Positions 21,951 through 38,400 of a DNA stretch of 64,000 bases are shown here, piece by piece. Origin of the DNA: Siphonodentalium dalli (lineage: Eukaryota; Mollusca; Scaphopoda; Gadilida; Siphonodentaliidae). The position numbers were made by a program, and so were the translations under genes. The stretch is taken from positions 61,598,609-61,662,608 of the forward strand of contig CP136066.1 of assembly GCA_032622095.1 (NCBI GenBank). Reading direction: 5' to 3'. The notes beneath the pieces are model-generated. The model was not told the DNA's origin and did not search any database. It worked only from the letters and a program-made list of their open reading frames with translations. Position 1 is the first letter of the stretch; each line of letters begins with the position of its first letter.

Positions 21951-24900
21951 ATGATGCAGATCTTTCCAAAAACACTTGGAGACCTAGAAGTATATACCTA
22001 TAATGGGTCACAGGACCCAATTCCAGTTAAATATACCAATTTAACCATTAAAAAAACCAAATATTCCCCCCTGACCAGAGCCCAAAATGACATTCAGGTG
22101 CCCAAATCATCTTTTCCCATTGCCTCTATATATTCTAAAGTGAAATGTGGAATCATTTTCAGAATGGGTATAGTCTGAGAGATGGCTGACTCAGAAATAT
22201 GTTTTCATAGGCACGGGTGCTGTATGGTTTTATCATGGGTGCTGTGGGTGTTGGGCTGTTTCCATACCCTTAAAACCCACCGAGGAGCCCAAACTTTGTG
22301 CAAACTATTTGCATAGATGCATACCTATCCACAAACAACAAAAGTGCTGGAAGTAGATACATATAATGGGTCATATGGCCCAATTCAAGTTAAATATACC
22401 AATTTAACTTGAATTGTCATGGGTGCTGGGCTGTCTCCATACCCTTAAAACCCACTAAGGAGCCCAAACTTTTGCATATCTTCTTATAATGATGCAGATC
22501 TTTCCAAAAACACTAGGAGACCTAGAAGTATATACATATAATTGGTCACAGGACCCAATTCCAGTTAAATATACCAATTTAACCATTAAAAAACCCAAAT
22601 ATTCCCCCCTGACCAGAGCCCAAAATGCCATTCAGGTGCCCAAATCATTTTTTCCCATTGCCTCTATATATTCTAAAGTGAAATGTGGAATCATTTTCAG
22701 AATGGGTATAGTCTGAGAGATGGCTGACTCAGAAATATGTTTTCATAGGCACGGGTGCTGTATGGTTTTATCATGGGTGCTGTGGGTGTTGGGCTGTTTC
22801 CATACCCTTAAAACCCACCGAGGAGCCCAAACTTTGTGCAAACTATTTGCATAGATGCATACCTATCCACAAACAACAAAAGTGCTGGAAGTAGATACAT
22901 ATAATGGGTCATATGGCCCAATTCAAGTTAAATATACCAATTTAACTTGAATTGTCATGGGTGCTGGGCTGTCTCCATACCCTTAAAACCCACTAAGGAG
23001 CCCAAACTTTTGCATATCTTCTTATAATGATGCAGATCTTTCCAAAAACACTAGGAGACCTAGAAGTATATACCTATAATGGGTCACAGGACCCAATTCC
23101 AGTTAAATATACCAATTTAACCATTAAAAAAACCAAATATTCCCCCCTGACCAGAGCCCAAAATGCCATTCAGGTGCCCAAATCATCTTTTCCCATTGCC
23201 TCTATATATTCTAAAGTGAAATGTGGAATCATTTTCAGAATGGGTATAGTCTGAGAGATGGCTGACTCAGAAATATGTTTTCATAGGCACGGGTGCTGTA
23301 TGGTTTTATCATGGGTGCTGTGGGTGTTGGGCTGTTTCCATACCCTTAAAACCCACCGAGGAGCCCAAACTTTGTGCAAACTATTTGCATAGATGCATAC
23401 CTATCCACAAACAACAAAAGTGCTGGAAGTAGATACATATAATGGGTCATATGGCCCAATTCAAGTTAAATATACCAATTTAACTTGAATTGTCATGGGT
23501 GCTGGGCTGTCTCCATACCCTTAAAACCCACTAAGGAGCCCAAACTTTTGCATATCTTCTTATAATGATGCAGATCTTTCCAAAAACACTTGGAGACCTA
23601 GAAGTATATACCTATAATGGGTCACAGGACCCAATTCCAGTTAAATATACCAATTTAACCATTAAAAAAACCAAATATTCCCCCCTGACCAGAGCCCAAA
23701 ATGACATTCAGGTGCCCAAATCATCTTTTCCCATTGCCTCTATATATTCTAAAGTGAAATGTGGAATCATTTTCAGAATGGGTATAGTCTGAGAGATGGC
23801 TGACTCAGAAATATGTTTTCATAGGCACGGGTGCTGTATGGTTTTATCATGGGTGCTGTGGGTGTTGGGCTGTTTCCATACCCTTAAAACCCACCGAGGA
23901 GCCCAAACTTTGTGCAAACTATTTGCATAGATGCATACCTATCCACAAACAACAAAAGTGCTGGAAGTAGATACATATAATGGGTCATATGGCCCAATTC
24001 AAGTTAAATATACCAATTTAACTTGAATTGTCATGGGTGCTGGGCTGTCTCCATACCCTTAAAACCCACTAAGGAGCCCAAACTTTTGCATATCTTCTTA
24101 TAATGATGCAGATCTTTCCAAAAACACTAGGAGACCTTGAAGTATATACATATAATTGGGCACAGGACCCAATTCCAGTTAAATATACCAATTTAACCAT
24201 TAAAAAACCCAAATATTCCCCCCTGACCAGAGCCCAAAATGCCATTCAGGTGCCCAAATCATCTTTTCCCATTGCCTCTATATATTCTAAAGTGAAATGT
24301 GGAATCATTTTCAGAATGGGTATAGTCTGAGAGATGGCTGACTCAGAAATATGTTTTCATAGGCACGGGTGCTGTATGGTTTTATCATGGGTGCTGTGGG
24401 TGTTGGGCTGTTTCCATACCCTTAAAACCCACCGAGGAGCCCAAACTTTGTGCAAACTATTTGCATAGATGCATACCTATCCACAAACAACAAAAGTGCT
24501 GGAAGTAGATACATATAATGGGTCATATGGCCCAATTCAAGTTAAATATACCAATTTAACTTGAATTGTCATGGGTGCTGGGCTGTCTCCATACCATTAA
24601 AACCCACTAAGGAGCCCAAACTTTTGCATATCTTCTTATAATGATGCAGATCTTTCCAAAAACACTAGGAGACCTAGAAGTATATACCTATAATGGGTCA
24701 CAGGACCCAATTCCAGTTAAATATACCAATTTAACCATTAAAAAAACCAAATATTCCCCCCTGACCAGAGCCCAAAATGCCATTCAGGTGCCCAAATCAT
24801 CTTTTCCCATTGCCTCTATATATTCTAAAGTGAAATGTGGAATCATTTTCAGAATGGGTATAGTCTGAGAGATGGCTGACTCAGAAATATGTTTTCATAG

Positions 24901-27900
24901 GCACGGGTGCTGTATGGTTTTATCATGGGTGCTGTGGGTGTTGGGCTGTTTCCATACCCTTAAAACCCACCGAGGAGCCCAAACTTTGTGCAAACTATTT
25001 GCATAGATGCATACCTATCCACAAACAACAAAAGTGCTGGAAGTAGATACATATAATGGGTCATATGGCCCAATTCAAGTTAAATATACCAATTTAACTT
25101 GAATTGTCATGGGTGCTGGGCTGTCTCCATACCCTTAAAACCCACTAAGGAGCCCAAACTTTTGCATATCTTCTTATAATGATGCAGATCTTTCCAAAAA
25201 CACTAGGAGACCTAGAAGTATATACCTATAATGGGTCACAGGACCCAATTCCAGTTAAATATACCAATTTAACCATTAAAAAAAACAAATATTCCCCCCT
25301 GACCAGAGCCCAAAATGCCATTCAGGTGCCCAAATCATCTTTTCCCATTGCCTCTATATATTCTAAAGTGAAATGTGGAATCATTTTCAGAATGGGTATA
25401 GTCTGAGAGATGGCTGACTCAGAAATATGTTTTCATAGGCACGGGTGCTGTATGGTTTTATCATGGGTGCTGTGGGTGTTGGGCTGTTTCCATACCCTTA
25501 AAACCCACCGAGGAGCCCAAACTTTGTGCAAACTATTTGCATAGATGCATACCTATCCACAAACAACAAACGTGCTGGAAGTAGATACATATAATGGGTC
25601 ATATGGCCCAATTCAAGTTAAATATACCAATTTAACTTGAATTGTCATGGGTGCTGTGGGTGTTGGGCTGTCTCCATACCCTTAAAACCCACTAAGGAGC
25701 CCAAACTTTTGCATATCTTCTTATAATGATGCAGATCTTTCCAAAAACACTAGGAGACCTAGAAGTATATACATATAATTGGTCACAGGACCCAATTCCA
25801 GTTAAATATACCAATTTAACCATTAAAAAACCCAAATATTCCCCCCTGACCAGAGCCCAAAATGCCATTCAGGTGCCCAAATCATTTTTTCCCATTGCCT
25901 CTATATATTCTAAAGTGATATGTGGAATCATTTTCAGAATGGGTATAGTCTGAGAGATGGCTGACTCAGAAATATGTTTTCATAGGCACGGGTGCTGTAT
26001 GGTTTTATCATGGGTGCTGTGGGTGTTGGGCTGTTTCCATACCCTTAAAACCCACCGAGGAGCCCAAACTTTGTGCAAACTATTTGCATAGATGCATACC
26101 TATCCACAAACAACAAAAGTGCTGGAAGTAGATACATATAATGGGTCATATGGCCCAATTCAAGTTAAATATACCAATTTAACTTGAATTGTCATGGGTG
26201 CTGGGCTGTCTCCATACCCTTAAAACCCACTAAGGAGCCCAAACTTTTGCATATCTTCTTATAATGATGCAGATCTTTCCAAAAACACTAGGAGACCTAG
26301 AAGTATATACCTATAATGGGTCACAGGACCCAATTCCAGTTAAATATACCAATTTAACCATTAAAAAAACCAAATATCCCCCCCTGACCAGAGCCCAAAA
26401 TGCCATTCAGGTGCCCAAATCATCTTTTCCCATTGCCTCTATATATTCTAAAGTGAAATGTGGAATCATTTTCAGAATGGGTATAGTCTGAGAGATGGCT
26501 GACTCAGAAATATGTTTTCATAGGCACGGGTGCTGTATGGTTTTATCATGGGTGCTGTGGGTGTTGGGCTGTTTCCATACCCTTAAAACCCACCGAGGAG
26601 CCCAAACTTTGTGCAAACTATTTGCATAGATGCATACCTATCCACAAACAACAAAAGTGCTGGAAGTAGATACATATAATGGGTCATATGGCCCAATTCA
26701 AGTTAAATATACCAATTTAACTTGAATTGTCATGGGTGCTGGGCTGTCTCCATACCCTTAAAACCCACTAAGGAGCCCAAACTTTTGCATATCTTCTTAT
26801 AATGATGCAGATCTTTCCAAAAACACTAGGAGACCTAGAAGTATATACCTATAATGGGTCACAGGACCCAATTCCAGTTAAATATACCAATTTAACCATT
26901 AAAAAAAACAAATATTCCCCCCTGACCAGAGCCCAAAATGCCATTCAGGTGCCCAAATCATCTTTTCCCATTGCCTCTATATATTCTAAAGTGAAATGTG
27001 GAATCATTTTCAGAATGGGTATAGTCTGAGAGATGGCTGACTCAGAAATATGTTTTCATAGGCACGGGTGCTGTATGGTTTTATCATGGGTGCTGTGGGT
27101 GTTGGGCTGTTTCCATACCCTTAAAACCCACCGAGGAGCCCAAACTTTGTGCAAACTATTTGCATAGATGCATACCTATCCACAAACAACAAAAGTGCTG
27201 GAAGTAGATACATATAATGGGTCATATGGCCCAATTCAAGTTAAATATACCAATTTAACTTGAATTGTCATGGGTGCTGGGCTGTCTCCATACCCTTAAA
27301 ACCCACTAAGGAGCCCAAACTTTTGCATATCTTCTTATAATGATGCAGATCTTTCCAAAAACACTAGGAGACCTAGAAGTATATACCTATAATGGGTCAC
27401 AGGACCCAATTCCAGTTAAATATACCAATTTAACCATTAAAAAAACCAAATATTCCCCCCTGACCAGAGCCCAAAATGCCATTCAGGTGCCCAAATCATC
27501 TTTTCCCATTGCCTCTATATATTCTAAAGTGAAATGTGGAATCATTTTCAGAATGGGTACAGTCTGAGAGATGGCTGACTCAGAAATATGTTTTCATAGG
27601 CACGGGTGCTGTATGGTTTTATCATGGGTGCTGTGGGTGTTGGGCTGTTTCCATACCCTTAAAACCCACCGAGGAGCCCAAACTTTGTGCAAACTATTTG
27701 CATAGATGCATACCTATCCACAAACAACAAAAGTGCTGGAAGTAGATACATATAATGGGTCATATGGCCCAATTCAAGTTAAATATACCAATTTAACTTG
27801 AATTGTCATGGGTGCTGGGCTGTCTCCATACCCTTAAAACCCACTAAGGAGCCCAAACTTTTGCATATCTTCTTATAATGATGCAGGTCTTTCCAAAAAC

Positions 27901-29491
27901 ACTAGGAGACCTAGAAGTATATACCTATAATGGGTCACAGGACCCAATTCCAGTTAAATATACCAATTTAACCATTAAAAAACCCAAATATTCCCCCCTG
28001 ACCAGAGCCCAAAATGCCATTCAGGTGCCCAAATCATCTTTTCCCATTGCCTCTATATATTCTAAAGTGAAATGTGGAATCATTTTCAGAATGGGTATAG
28101 TCTGAGAGATGGCTGACTCAGAAATATGTTTTCATAGGCACGGGTGCTGTATAGTTTTATCATGGGTGCTGTGGGTGTTGGGCTGTTTCCATACCCTTAA
28201 AACCCACCGAGGAGCCCAAACTTTGTGCAAACTATTTGCATAGATGCATACCTATCAACAAACAACAAAAGTGCTGGAAGTAGATACATATAATGGGTCA
28301 TATGGCCCAATTCAAGTTAAATATACCAATTTAACTTGAATTGTCATGGGTGCTGGGCTGTCTCCATACCCTTAAAACCCACTAAGGAGCCCAAACTTTT
28401 GCATATCTTCTTATAATGATGCAGATCTTTCCAAAAACACTTGGAGACCTAGAAGTATATACCTATAATGGGTCACAGGACCCAATTCCAGTTAAATATA
28501 CCAATTTAAACATTAAAAAAAACAAATATTCCCCCCTGACCAGAGCCCAAAATGACATTCAGGTGCCCAAATCATCTTTTCCCATTGCCTCTATATATTC
28601 TAAAGTGAAATGTGGAATCATTTTCAGAATGGGTATAGTCTGAGAGATGGCTGACTCAGAAATATGTTTTCATAGGCACGGGTGCTGTATGGTTTTATCA
28701 TGGGTGCTGTGGGTGTTGGGCTGTTTCCATACCCTTAAAACCCACCGAGGAGCCCAAACTTTGTGCAAACTATTTGCATAGATGCATACCTATCCACAAA
28801 CAACAAAAGTGCTGGAAGTAGATACATATAATGGGTCATATGGCCCAATTCAAGTTAAATATACCAATTTAACTTGAATTGTCTTGGGTGCTGGGCTGTC
28901 TCCATACCCTTAAAACCCACTAAGGAGCCCAAACTTTTGCATATCTTCTTATAATGATGCAGATCTTTCCAAAAACACTAGGAGACCTAGAAGTATATAC
29001 ATATAATTGGTCACAGGACCCAATTCCAGTTAAATATACCAATTTAACCATTAAAAAACCCAAATATTCCCCCCTGACCAGAGCCCAAAATGCCATTCAG
29101 GTGCCCAAATCATTTTTTCCCATTGCCTCTATATATTCTAAAGTGAAATGTGGAATCATTTTCAGAATGGGTATAGTCTGAGAGATGGCTGACTCAGAAA
29201 TATGTTTTCATAGGCACGGGTGCTGTATGGTTTTATCATGGGTGCTGTGGGTGTTGGGCTGTTTCCATACCCTTAAAACCCACCGAGGAGCCCAAACTTT
29301 GTGCAAACTATTTGCATAGATGCATACCTATCCACAAACAACAAAAGTGCTGGAAGTAGATACATATAATGGGTCATATGGCCCAATTCAAGTTAAATAT
29401 ACCAATTTAACTTGAATTGTCATGGGTGCTGGGCTGTCTCCATACCCTTAAAACCCACTAAGGAGCCCAAACTTTTGCATATCTTCTTATA

Positions 29492-32400
29492 ATGATGCAG
29501 ATCTTTCCAAAAACACTAGGAGACCTAGAAGTATATACCTATAATGGGTCACAGGACCCAATTCCAGTTAAATATACCAATTTAACCATTAAAAAAAACA
29601 AATATTCCCCCCTGACCAGAGCCCAAAATGCCATTCAGGTGCCCAAATCATCTTTTCCCATTGCCTCTATATATTCTAAAGTGAAATGTCGAATCATTTT
29701 CAGAATGGGTATAGTCTGAGAGATGGCTGACTCAGAAATATGTTTTCATAGGCACGGGTGCTGTATGGTTTTATCATGGGTGCTGTGGGTGTTGGGCTGT
29801 TTCCATACCCTTAAAACCCACCGAGGAGCCCAAACTTTGTGCAAACTATTTGCATAGATGCATACCTATCCACAAACAACAAAAGTGCTGGAAGTAGATA
29901 CATATAATGGGTCATATGGCCCAATTCAAGTTAAATATACCAATTTAACTTGAATTGTCATGGGTGCTGTGAGTGTTGGGCTGTCTCCATACCCTTAAAA
30001 CCCACTAAGGAGCCCAAACTTTTGCATATCTTCTTATAATGATGCAGATCTTTCCAAAAACACTAGGAGACCTAGAAGTATATACATATAATTGGTCACA
30101 GGACCCAATTCCAGTTAAATATACCAATTTAACCATTAAAAAACCCAAATATTCCCCCCTGACCAGAGCCCAAAATGCCATTCAGGTGCCCAAATCATTT
30201 TTTCCCATTGCCTCTATATATTCTAAAGTGATATGTGGAATCATTTTCAGAATGGGTATAGTCTGAGAGATGGCTGACTCAGAAATATGTTTTCATAGGC
30301 ACGGGTGCTGTATGGTTTTATCATGGGTGCTGTGGGTGTTGGGCTGTTTCCATACCCTTAAAACCCACCGAGGAGCCCAAACTTTGTGCAAACTATTTGC
30401 ATAGATGCATACCTATCCACAAACAACAAAAGTGCTGGAAGTAGATACATATAATGGGTCATATGGCCCAATTCAAGTTAAATATACCAATTTAACTTGA
30501 ATTGTCATGGGTGCTGGGCTGTCTCCATACCCTTAAAACCCACTAAGGAGCCCAAACTTTTGCATATCTTCTTATAATGATGCAGATCTTTCCAAAAACA
30601 CTAGGAGACCTAGAAGTATATACCTATAATGGGTCACAGGACCCAATTCCAGTTAAATATACCAATTTAACCATTAAAAAAACCAAATATTCCCCCCTGA
30701 CCAGAGCCCAAAATGCCATTCAGGTGCCCAAATCATCTTTTCCCATTGCCTCTATATATTCTAAAGTGAAATGTGGAATCATTTTCAGAATTGGTATAGT
30801 CTGAGAGATGGCTGACTCAGAAATATGTTTTCATAGGCACGGGTGCTGTATGGTTTTATCATGGGTGCTGTGGGTGTTGGGCTGTTTCCATACCCTTAAA
30901 ACCCACCGAGGAGCCCAAACTTTGTGCAAACTATTTGCATAGATGCATACCTATCCACAAACAACAAAAGTGCTGGAAGTAGATACATATAATGGGTCAT
31001 ATGGCCCAATTCAAGTTAAATATACCAATTTAACTTGAATTGTCATGGGTGCTGGGCTGTCTCCATACCCTTAAAACCCACTAAGGAGCCCAAACTTTTG
31101 CATATCTTCTTATAATGATGCAGATCTTTCCAAAAACACTAGGAGACCTAGAAGTATATACCTATAATGGGTCACAGGACCCAATTCCAGTTAAATATAC
31201 CAATTTAACCATTAAAAAAACCAAATATTCCCCCCTGACCAGAGCCCAAAATGCCATTCAGGTGCCCAAATCATCTTTTCCCATTGCCTCTATATATTCT
31301 AAAGTGAAATGTGGAATCATTTTCAGAATGGGTATAGTCTGAGAGATGGCTGACTCAGAAATATGTTTTCATAGGCACGGGTGCTGTATGGTTTTATCAT
31401 GGGTGCTGTGGGTGTTGGGCTGTTTCCATACCCTTAAAACCCACCGAGGAGCCCAAACTTTGTGCAAACTATTTGCATAGATGCATACCTATCCACAAAC
31501 AACAAAAGTGCTGGAAGTAGATACATATAATGGGTCATATGGCCCAATTCAAGTTAAATATACCAATTTAACTTGAATTGTCATGGGTGCTGGGCTGTCT
31601 CCATACCCTTAAAACCCACTAAGGAGCCCAAACTTTTGCATATCTTCTTATAATGATGCAGATCTTTCCAAAAACACTAGGAGACCTAGAAGTATATACC
31701 TATAATGGGTCACAGGACCCAATTCCAGTTAAATATACCAATTTAACCATTAAAAAAACCAAATATTCCCCCCTGACCAGAGCCCAAAATGCCATTCAGG
31801 TGCCCAAATCATCTTTTCCCATTGCCTCTATATATTCTAAAGTGAAATGTGGAATCATTTTCAGAATGGGTATAGTCTGAGAGATGGCTGACTCAGAAAT
31901 ATGTTTTCATAGGCACGGGTGCTGTATGGTTTTATCATGGGTGCTGTGGGTGTTGGGCTGTTTCCATACCCTTAAAACCCACCGAGGAGCCCAAACTTTG
32001 TGCAAACTATTTGCATAGATGCATACCTATCCACAAACAACAAAAGTGCTGGAAGTAGATACATATAATGGGTCATATGGCCCAATTCAAGTTAAATATA
32101 CCAATTTAACTTGAATTGTCATGGGTGCTGGGCTGTCTCCATACCCTTAAAACCCACTAAGGAGCCCAAACTTTTGCATATCTTCTTATAATGATGCAGA
32201 TCTTTCCAAAAACACTAGGAGACCTAGAAGTATATACCTATAATGGGTCACAGGACCCAATTCCAGTTAAATATACCAATTTAACCATTAAAAAAACCAA
32301 ATATTCCCCCCTGACCAGAGCCCAAAATGCCATTCAGGTGCCCAAATCATCTTTTCCCATTGACTCTATATATTCTAAAGTGAAATGTGGAATCATTTTC

Positions 32401-35400
32401 AGAATGGGTACAGTCTGAGAGATGGCTGACTCAGAAATATGTTTTCATAGGCACGGGTGCTGTATGGTTTTATCATGGGTGCTGTGGGTGTTGGGCTGTT
32501 TCCATACCCTTAAAACCCACCGAGGAGCCCAAACTTTGTGCAAACTATTTGCATAGATGCATACCTATCCACAAACAACAAAAGTGCTGGAAGTAGATAC
32601 ATATAATGGGTCATATGGCCCAATTCAAGTTAAATATACCAATTTAACTTGAATTGTCATGGGTGCTGGGCTGTCTCCATACCCTTAAAACCCACTAAGG
32701 AGCCCAAACTTTTGCATATCTTCTTATAATGATGCAGATCTTTCCAAAAACACTAGGAGACCTAGAAGTATATACCTATAATGGGTCACAGGACCCAATT
32801 CCAGTTAAATATACCAATTTAACCATTAAAAAAACCAAATATTCCCCCCTGACCAGAGCCCAAAATGCCATTCAGGTGCCCAAATCATCTTTTCCCATTG
32901 CCTCTATATATTCTAAAGTGAAATGTGGAATCATTTTCAGAATGGGTATAGTCTGAGAGATGGCTGACTCAGAAATATGTTTTCATAGGCACGGGTGCTG
33001 TATGGTTTTATCATGGGTGCTGTGGGTGTTGGGCTGTTTCCATACCCTTAAAACCCACCGAGGAGCCCAAACTTTGTGCAAACTATTTGCATAGATGCAT
33101 ACCTATCCACAAACAACAAAAGTGCTGGAAGTAGATACATATAATGGGTCATATGGCCCAATTCAAGTTAAATATACCAATTTAACTTGAATTGTCTTGG
33201 GTGCTGGGCTGTCTCCATACCCTTAAAACCCACTAAGGAGCCCAAACTTTTGCATATCTTCTTATAATGATGCAGATCTTTCCAAAAACACTAGGAGACC
33301 TAGAAGTATATACATATAATTGGTCACAGGACCCAATTCCAGTTAAATATACCAATTTAACCATTAAAAAACCCAAATATTCCCCCCTGACCAGAGCCCA
33401 AAATGCCATTCAGGTGCCCAAATCATTTTTTCCCATTGCCTCTATATATTCTAAAGTGAAATGTGGAATCATTTTCAGAATGGGTATAGTCTGAGAGATG
33501 GCTGACTCAGAAATATGTTTTCATAGGCACGGTTGCTGTATGGTTTTATCATGGGTGCTGTGGGTGTTGGGCTGTTTCCATACCCTTAAAACCCACCGAG
33601 GAGCCCAAACTTTGTGCAAACTATTTGCATAGATGCATACCTATCCACAAACAACAAAAGTGCTGGAAGTAGATACATATAATGGGTCATATGGCCCAAT
33701 TCAAGTTAAATATACCAATTTAACTTGAATTGTCATGGGTGCTGGGCTGTCTCCATACCCTTAAAACCCACTAAGGAGCCCAAACTTTTGCATATCTTCT
33801 TATAATGATGCAGATCTTTCCAAAAACACTAGGAGACCTAGAAGTATATACATATAATTGGTCACAGGACCCAATTCCAGTTAAATATACCAATTTAACC
33901 ATTAAAAAACCCAAATATTCCCCCCTGACCAGAGCCCAAAATGCCATTCAGGTGCCCAAATCATTTTTTCCCATTGCCTCTATATATTCTAAAGTGAAAT
34001 GTGGAATCATTTTCAGAATGGGTATAGTCTGAGAGATGGCTGACTCAGAAATATGTTTTCATAGGCACGGGTGCTGTATGGTTTTATCATGGGTGCTGTG
34101 GGTGTTGGGCTGTTTCCATACCCTTAAAACCCACCGAGGAGCCCAAACTTTGTGCAAACTATTTGCATAGATGCATACCTATCCACAAACAACAAAAGTG
34201 CTGGAAGTAGATACATATAATGGGTCATATGGCCCAATTCAAGTTAAATATACCAATTTAACTTGAATTGTCATGGGTGCTGGGCTGTCTCCATACCCTT
34301 AAAACCCACTAAGGAGCCCAAACTTTTGCATATCTTCTTATAATGATGCAGATCTTTCCAAAAACACTAGGAGACCTAGAAGTATATACCTATAATGGGT
34401 CACAGGACCCAATTCCAGTTAAATATACCAATTTAACCATTAAAAAAAACAAATATTCCCCCCTGACCAGAGCCCAAAATGCCATTCAGGTGCCCAAATC
34501 ATCTTTTCCCATTGCCTCTATATATTCTAAAGTGAAATGTGGAATCATTTTCAGAATGGGTATAGTCTGAGAGATGGCTGACTCAGAAATATGTTTTCAT
34601 AGGCACGGGTGCTGTATGGTTTTATCATGGGTGCTGTGGGTGTTGGGCTGTTTCCATACCCTTAAAACCCACCGAGGAGCCCAAACTTTGTGCAAACTAT
34701 TTGCATAGATGCATACCTATCCACAAACAACAAAAGTGCTGGAAGTAGATACATATAATGGGTCATATGGCCCAATTCAAGTTAAATATACCAATTTAAC
34801 TTGAATTGTCATGGGTGCTGTGGGTGTTGGGCTGTCTCCATACCCTTAAAACCCACTAAGGAGCCCAAACTTTTGCATATCTTCTTATAATGATGCAGAT
34901 CTTTCCAAAAACACTAGGAGACCTAGAAGTATATACATATAATTGGTCACAGGACCCAATTCCAGTTAAATATACCAATTTAACCATTAAAAAACCCAAA
35001 TATTCCCCCCTGACCAGAGCCCAAAATGCCATTCAGGTGCCCAAATCATTTTTTCCCATTGCCTCTATATATTCTAAAGTGATATGTGGAATCATTTTCA
35101 GAATGGGTATAGTCTGAGAGATGGCTGACTCAGAAATATGTTTTCATAGGCACGGGTGCTGTATGGTTTTATCATGGGTGCTGTGGGTGTTGGGCTGTTT
35201 CCATACCCTTAAAACCCACCGAGGAGCCCAAACTTTGTGCAAACTATTTGCATAGATGCATACCTATCCACAAACAACAAAAGTGCTGGAAGTAGATACA
35301 TATAATGGGTCATATGGCCCAATTCAAGTTAAATATACCAATTTAACTTGAATTGTCATGGGTGCTGGGCTGTCTCCATACCCTTAAAACCCACTAAGGA

Positions 35401-35427
35401 GCCCAAACTTTTGCATATCTTCTTATA
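29492..35427 (+). repeat. Eleven-unit block, first copy of a second large duplication
   Basis: Private markers are ATGTCGAATC (near 29687), GCTGTGAGTGTT (near 29965), CAGAATTGGTAT (near 30787), ATTGACTCTATA (near 32360), GTCTTGGGTGC (near 33195) and CACGGTTGCTG (near 33529). They occur in this order within 5,936 bp. Confidence 0.87.
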
Positions 35428-38400
35428 ATGATGCAGATCTTTCCAAAAACACTAGGAGACCTAGAAGTATATACCTATAATGGGTCACAGGACCCAATTC
35501 CAGTTAAATATACCAATTTAACCATTAAAAAAAACAAATATTCCCCCCTGACCAGAGCCCAAAATGCCATTCAGGTGCCCAAATCATCTTTTCCCATTGC
35601 CTCTATATATTCTAAAGTGAAATGTCGAATCATTTTCAGAATGGGTATAGTCTGAGAGATGGCTGACTCAGAAATATGTTTTCATAGGCACGGGTGCTGT
35701 ATGGTTTTATCATGGGTGCTGTGGGTGTTGGGCTGTTTCCATACCCTTAAAACCCACCGAGGAGCCCAAACTTTGTGCAAACTATTTGCATAGATGCATA
35801 CCTATCCACAAACAACAAAAGTGCTGGAAGTAGATACATATAATGGGTCATATGGCCCAATTCAAGTTAAATATACCAATTTAACTTGAATTGTCATGGG
35901 TGCTGTGAGTGTTGGGCTGTCTCCATACCCTTAAAACCCACTAAGGAGCCCAAACTTTTGCATATCTTCTTATAATGATGCAGATCTTTCCAAAAACACT
36001 AGGAGACCTAGAAGTATATACATATAATTGGTCACAGGACCCAATTCCAGTTAAATATACCAATTTAACCATTAAAAAACCCAAATATTCCCCCCTGACC
36101 AGAGCCCAAAATGCCATTCAGGTGCCCAAATCATTTTTTCCCATTGCCTCTATATATTCTAAAGTGATATGTGGAATCATTTTCAGAATGGGTATAGTCT
36201 GAGAGATGGCTGACTCAGAAATATGTTTTCATAGGCACGGGTGCTGTATGGTTTTATCATGGGTGCTGTGGGTGTTGGGCTGTTTCCATACCCTTAAAAC
36301 CCACCGAGGAGCCCAAACTTTGTGCAAACTATTTGCATAGATGCATACCTATCCACAAACAACAAAAGTGCTGGAAGTAGATACATATAATGGGTCATAT
36401 GGCCCAATTCAAGTTAAATATACCAATTTAACTTGAATTGTCATGGGTGCTGGGCTGTCTCCATACCCTTAAAACCCACTAAGGAGCCCAAACTTTTGCA
36501 TATCTTCTTATAATGATGCAGATCTTTCCAAAAACACTAGGAGACCTAGAAGTATATACCTATAATGGGTCACAGGACCCAATTCCAGTTAAATATACCA
36601 ATTTAACCATTAAAAAAACCAAATATTCCCCCCTGACCAGAGCCCAAAATGCCATTCAGGTGCCCAAATCATCTTTTCCCATTGCCTCTATATATTCTAA
36701 AGTGAAATGTGGAATCATTTTCAGAATTGGTATAGTCTGAGAGATGGCTGACTCAGAAATATGTTTTCATAGGCACGGGTGCTGTATGGTTTTATCATGG
36801 GTGCTGTGGGTGTTGGGCTGTTTCCATACCCTTAAAACCCACCGAGGAGCCCAAACTTTGTGCAAACTATTTGCATAGATGCATACCTATCCACAAACAA
36901 CAAAAGTGCTGGAAGTAGATACATATAATGGGTCATATGGCCCAATTCAAGTTAAATATACCAATTTAACTTGAATTGTCATGGGTGCTGGGCTGTCTCC
37001 ATACCCTTAAAACCCACTAAGGAGCCCAAACTTTTGCATATCTTCTTATAATGATGCAGATCTTTCCAAAAACACTAGGAGACCTAGAAGTATATACCTA
37101 TAATGGGTCACAGGACCCAATTCCAGTTAAATATACCAATTTAACCATTAAAAAAACCAAATATTCCCCCCTGACCAGAGCCCAAAATGCCATTCAGGTG
37201 CCCAAATCATCTTTTCCCATTGCCTCTATATATTCTAAAGTGAAATGTGGAATCATTTTCAGAATGGGTATAGTCTGAGAGATGGCTGACTCAGAAATAT
37301 GTTTTCATAGGCACGGGTGCTGTATGGTTTTATCATGGGTGCTGTGGGTGTTGGGCTGTTTCCATACCCTTAAAACCCACCGAGGAGCCCAAACTTTGTG
37401 CAAACTATTTGCATAGATGCATACCTATCCACAAACAACAAAAGTGCTGGAAGTAGATACATATAATGGGTCATATGGCCCAATTCAAGTTAAATATACC
37501 AATTTAACTTGAATTGTCATGGGTGCTGGGCTGTCTCCATACCCTTAAAACCCACTAAGGAGCCCAAACTTTTGCATATCTTCTTATAATGATGCAGATC
37601 TTTCCAAAAACACTAGGAGACCTAGAAGTATATACCTATAATGGGTCACAGGACCCAATTCCAGTTAAATATACCAATTTAACCATTAAAAAAACCAAAT
37701 ATTCCCCCCTGACCAGAGCCCAAAATGCCATTCAGGTGCCCAAATCATCTTTTCCCATTGCCTCTATATATTCTAAAGTGAAATGTGGAATCATTTTCAG
37801 AATGGGTATAGTCTGAGAGATGGCTGACTCAGAAATATGTTTTCATAGGCACGGGTGCTGTATGGTTTTATCATGGGTGCTGTGGGTGTTGGGCTGTTTC
37901 CATACCCTTAAAACCCACCGAGGAGCCCAAACTTTGTGCAAACTATTTGCATAGATGCATACCTATCCACAAACAACAAAAGTGCTGGAAGTAGATACAT
38001 ATAATGGGTCATATGGCCCAATTCAAGTTAAATATACCAATTTAACTTGAATTGTCATGGGTGCTGGGCTGTCTCCATACCCTTAAAACCCACTAAGGAG
38101 CCCAAACTTTTGCATATCTTCTTATAATGATGCAGATCTTTCCAAAAACACTAGGAGACCTAGAAGTATATACCTATAATGGGTCACAGGACCCAATTCC
38201 AGTTAAATATACCAATTTAACCATTAAAAAAACCAAATATTCCCCCCTGACCAGAGCCCAAAATGCCATTCAGGTGCCCAAATCATCTTTTCCCATTGAC
38301 TCTATATATTCTAAAGTGAAATGTGGAATCATTTTCAGAATGGGTACAGTCTGAGAGATGGCTGACTCAGAAATATGTTTTCATAGGCACGGGTGCTGTA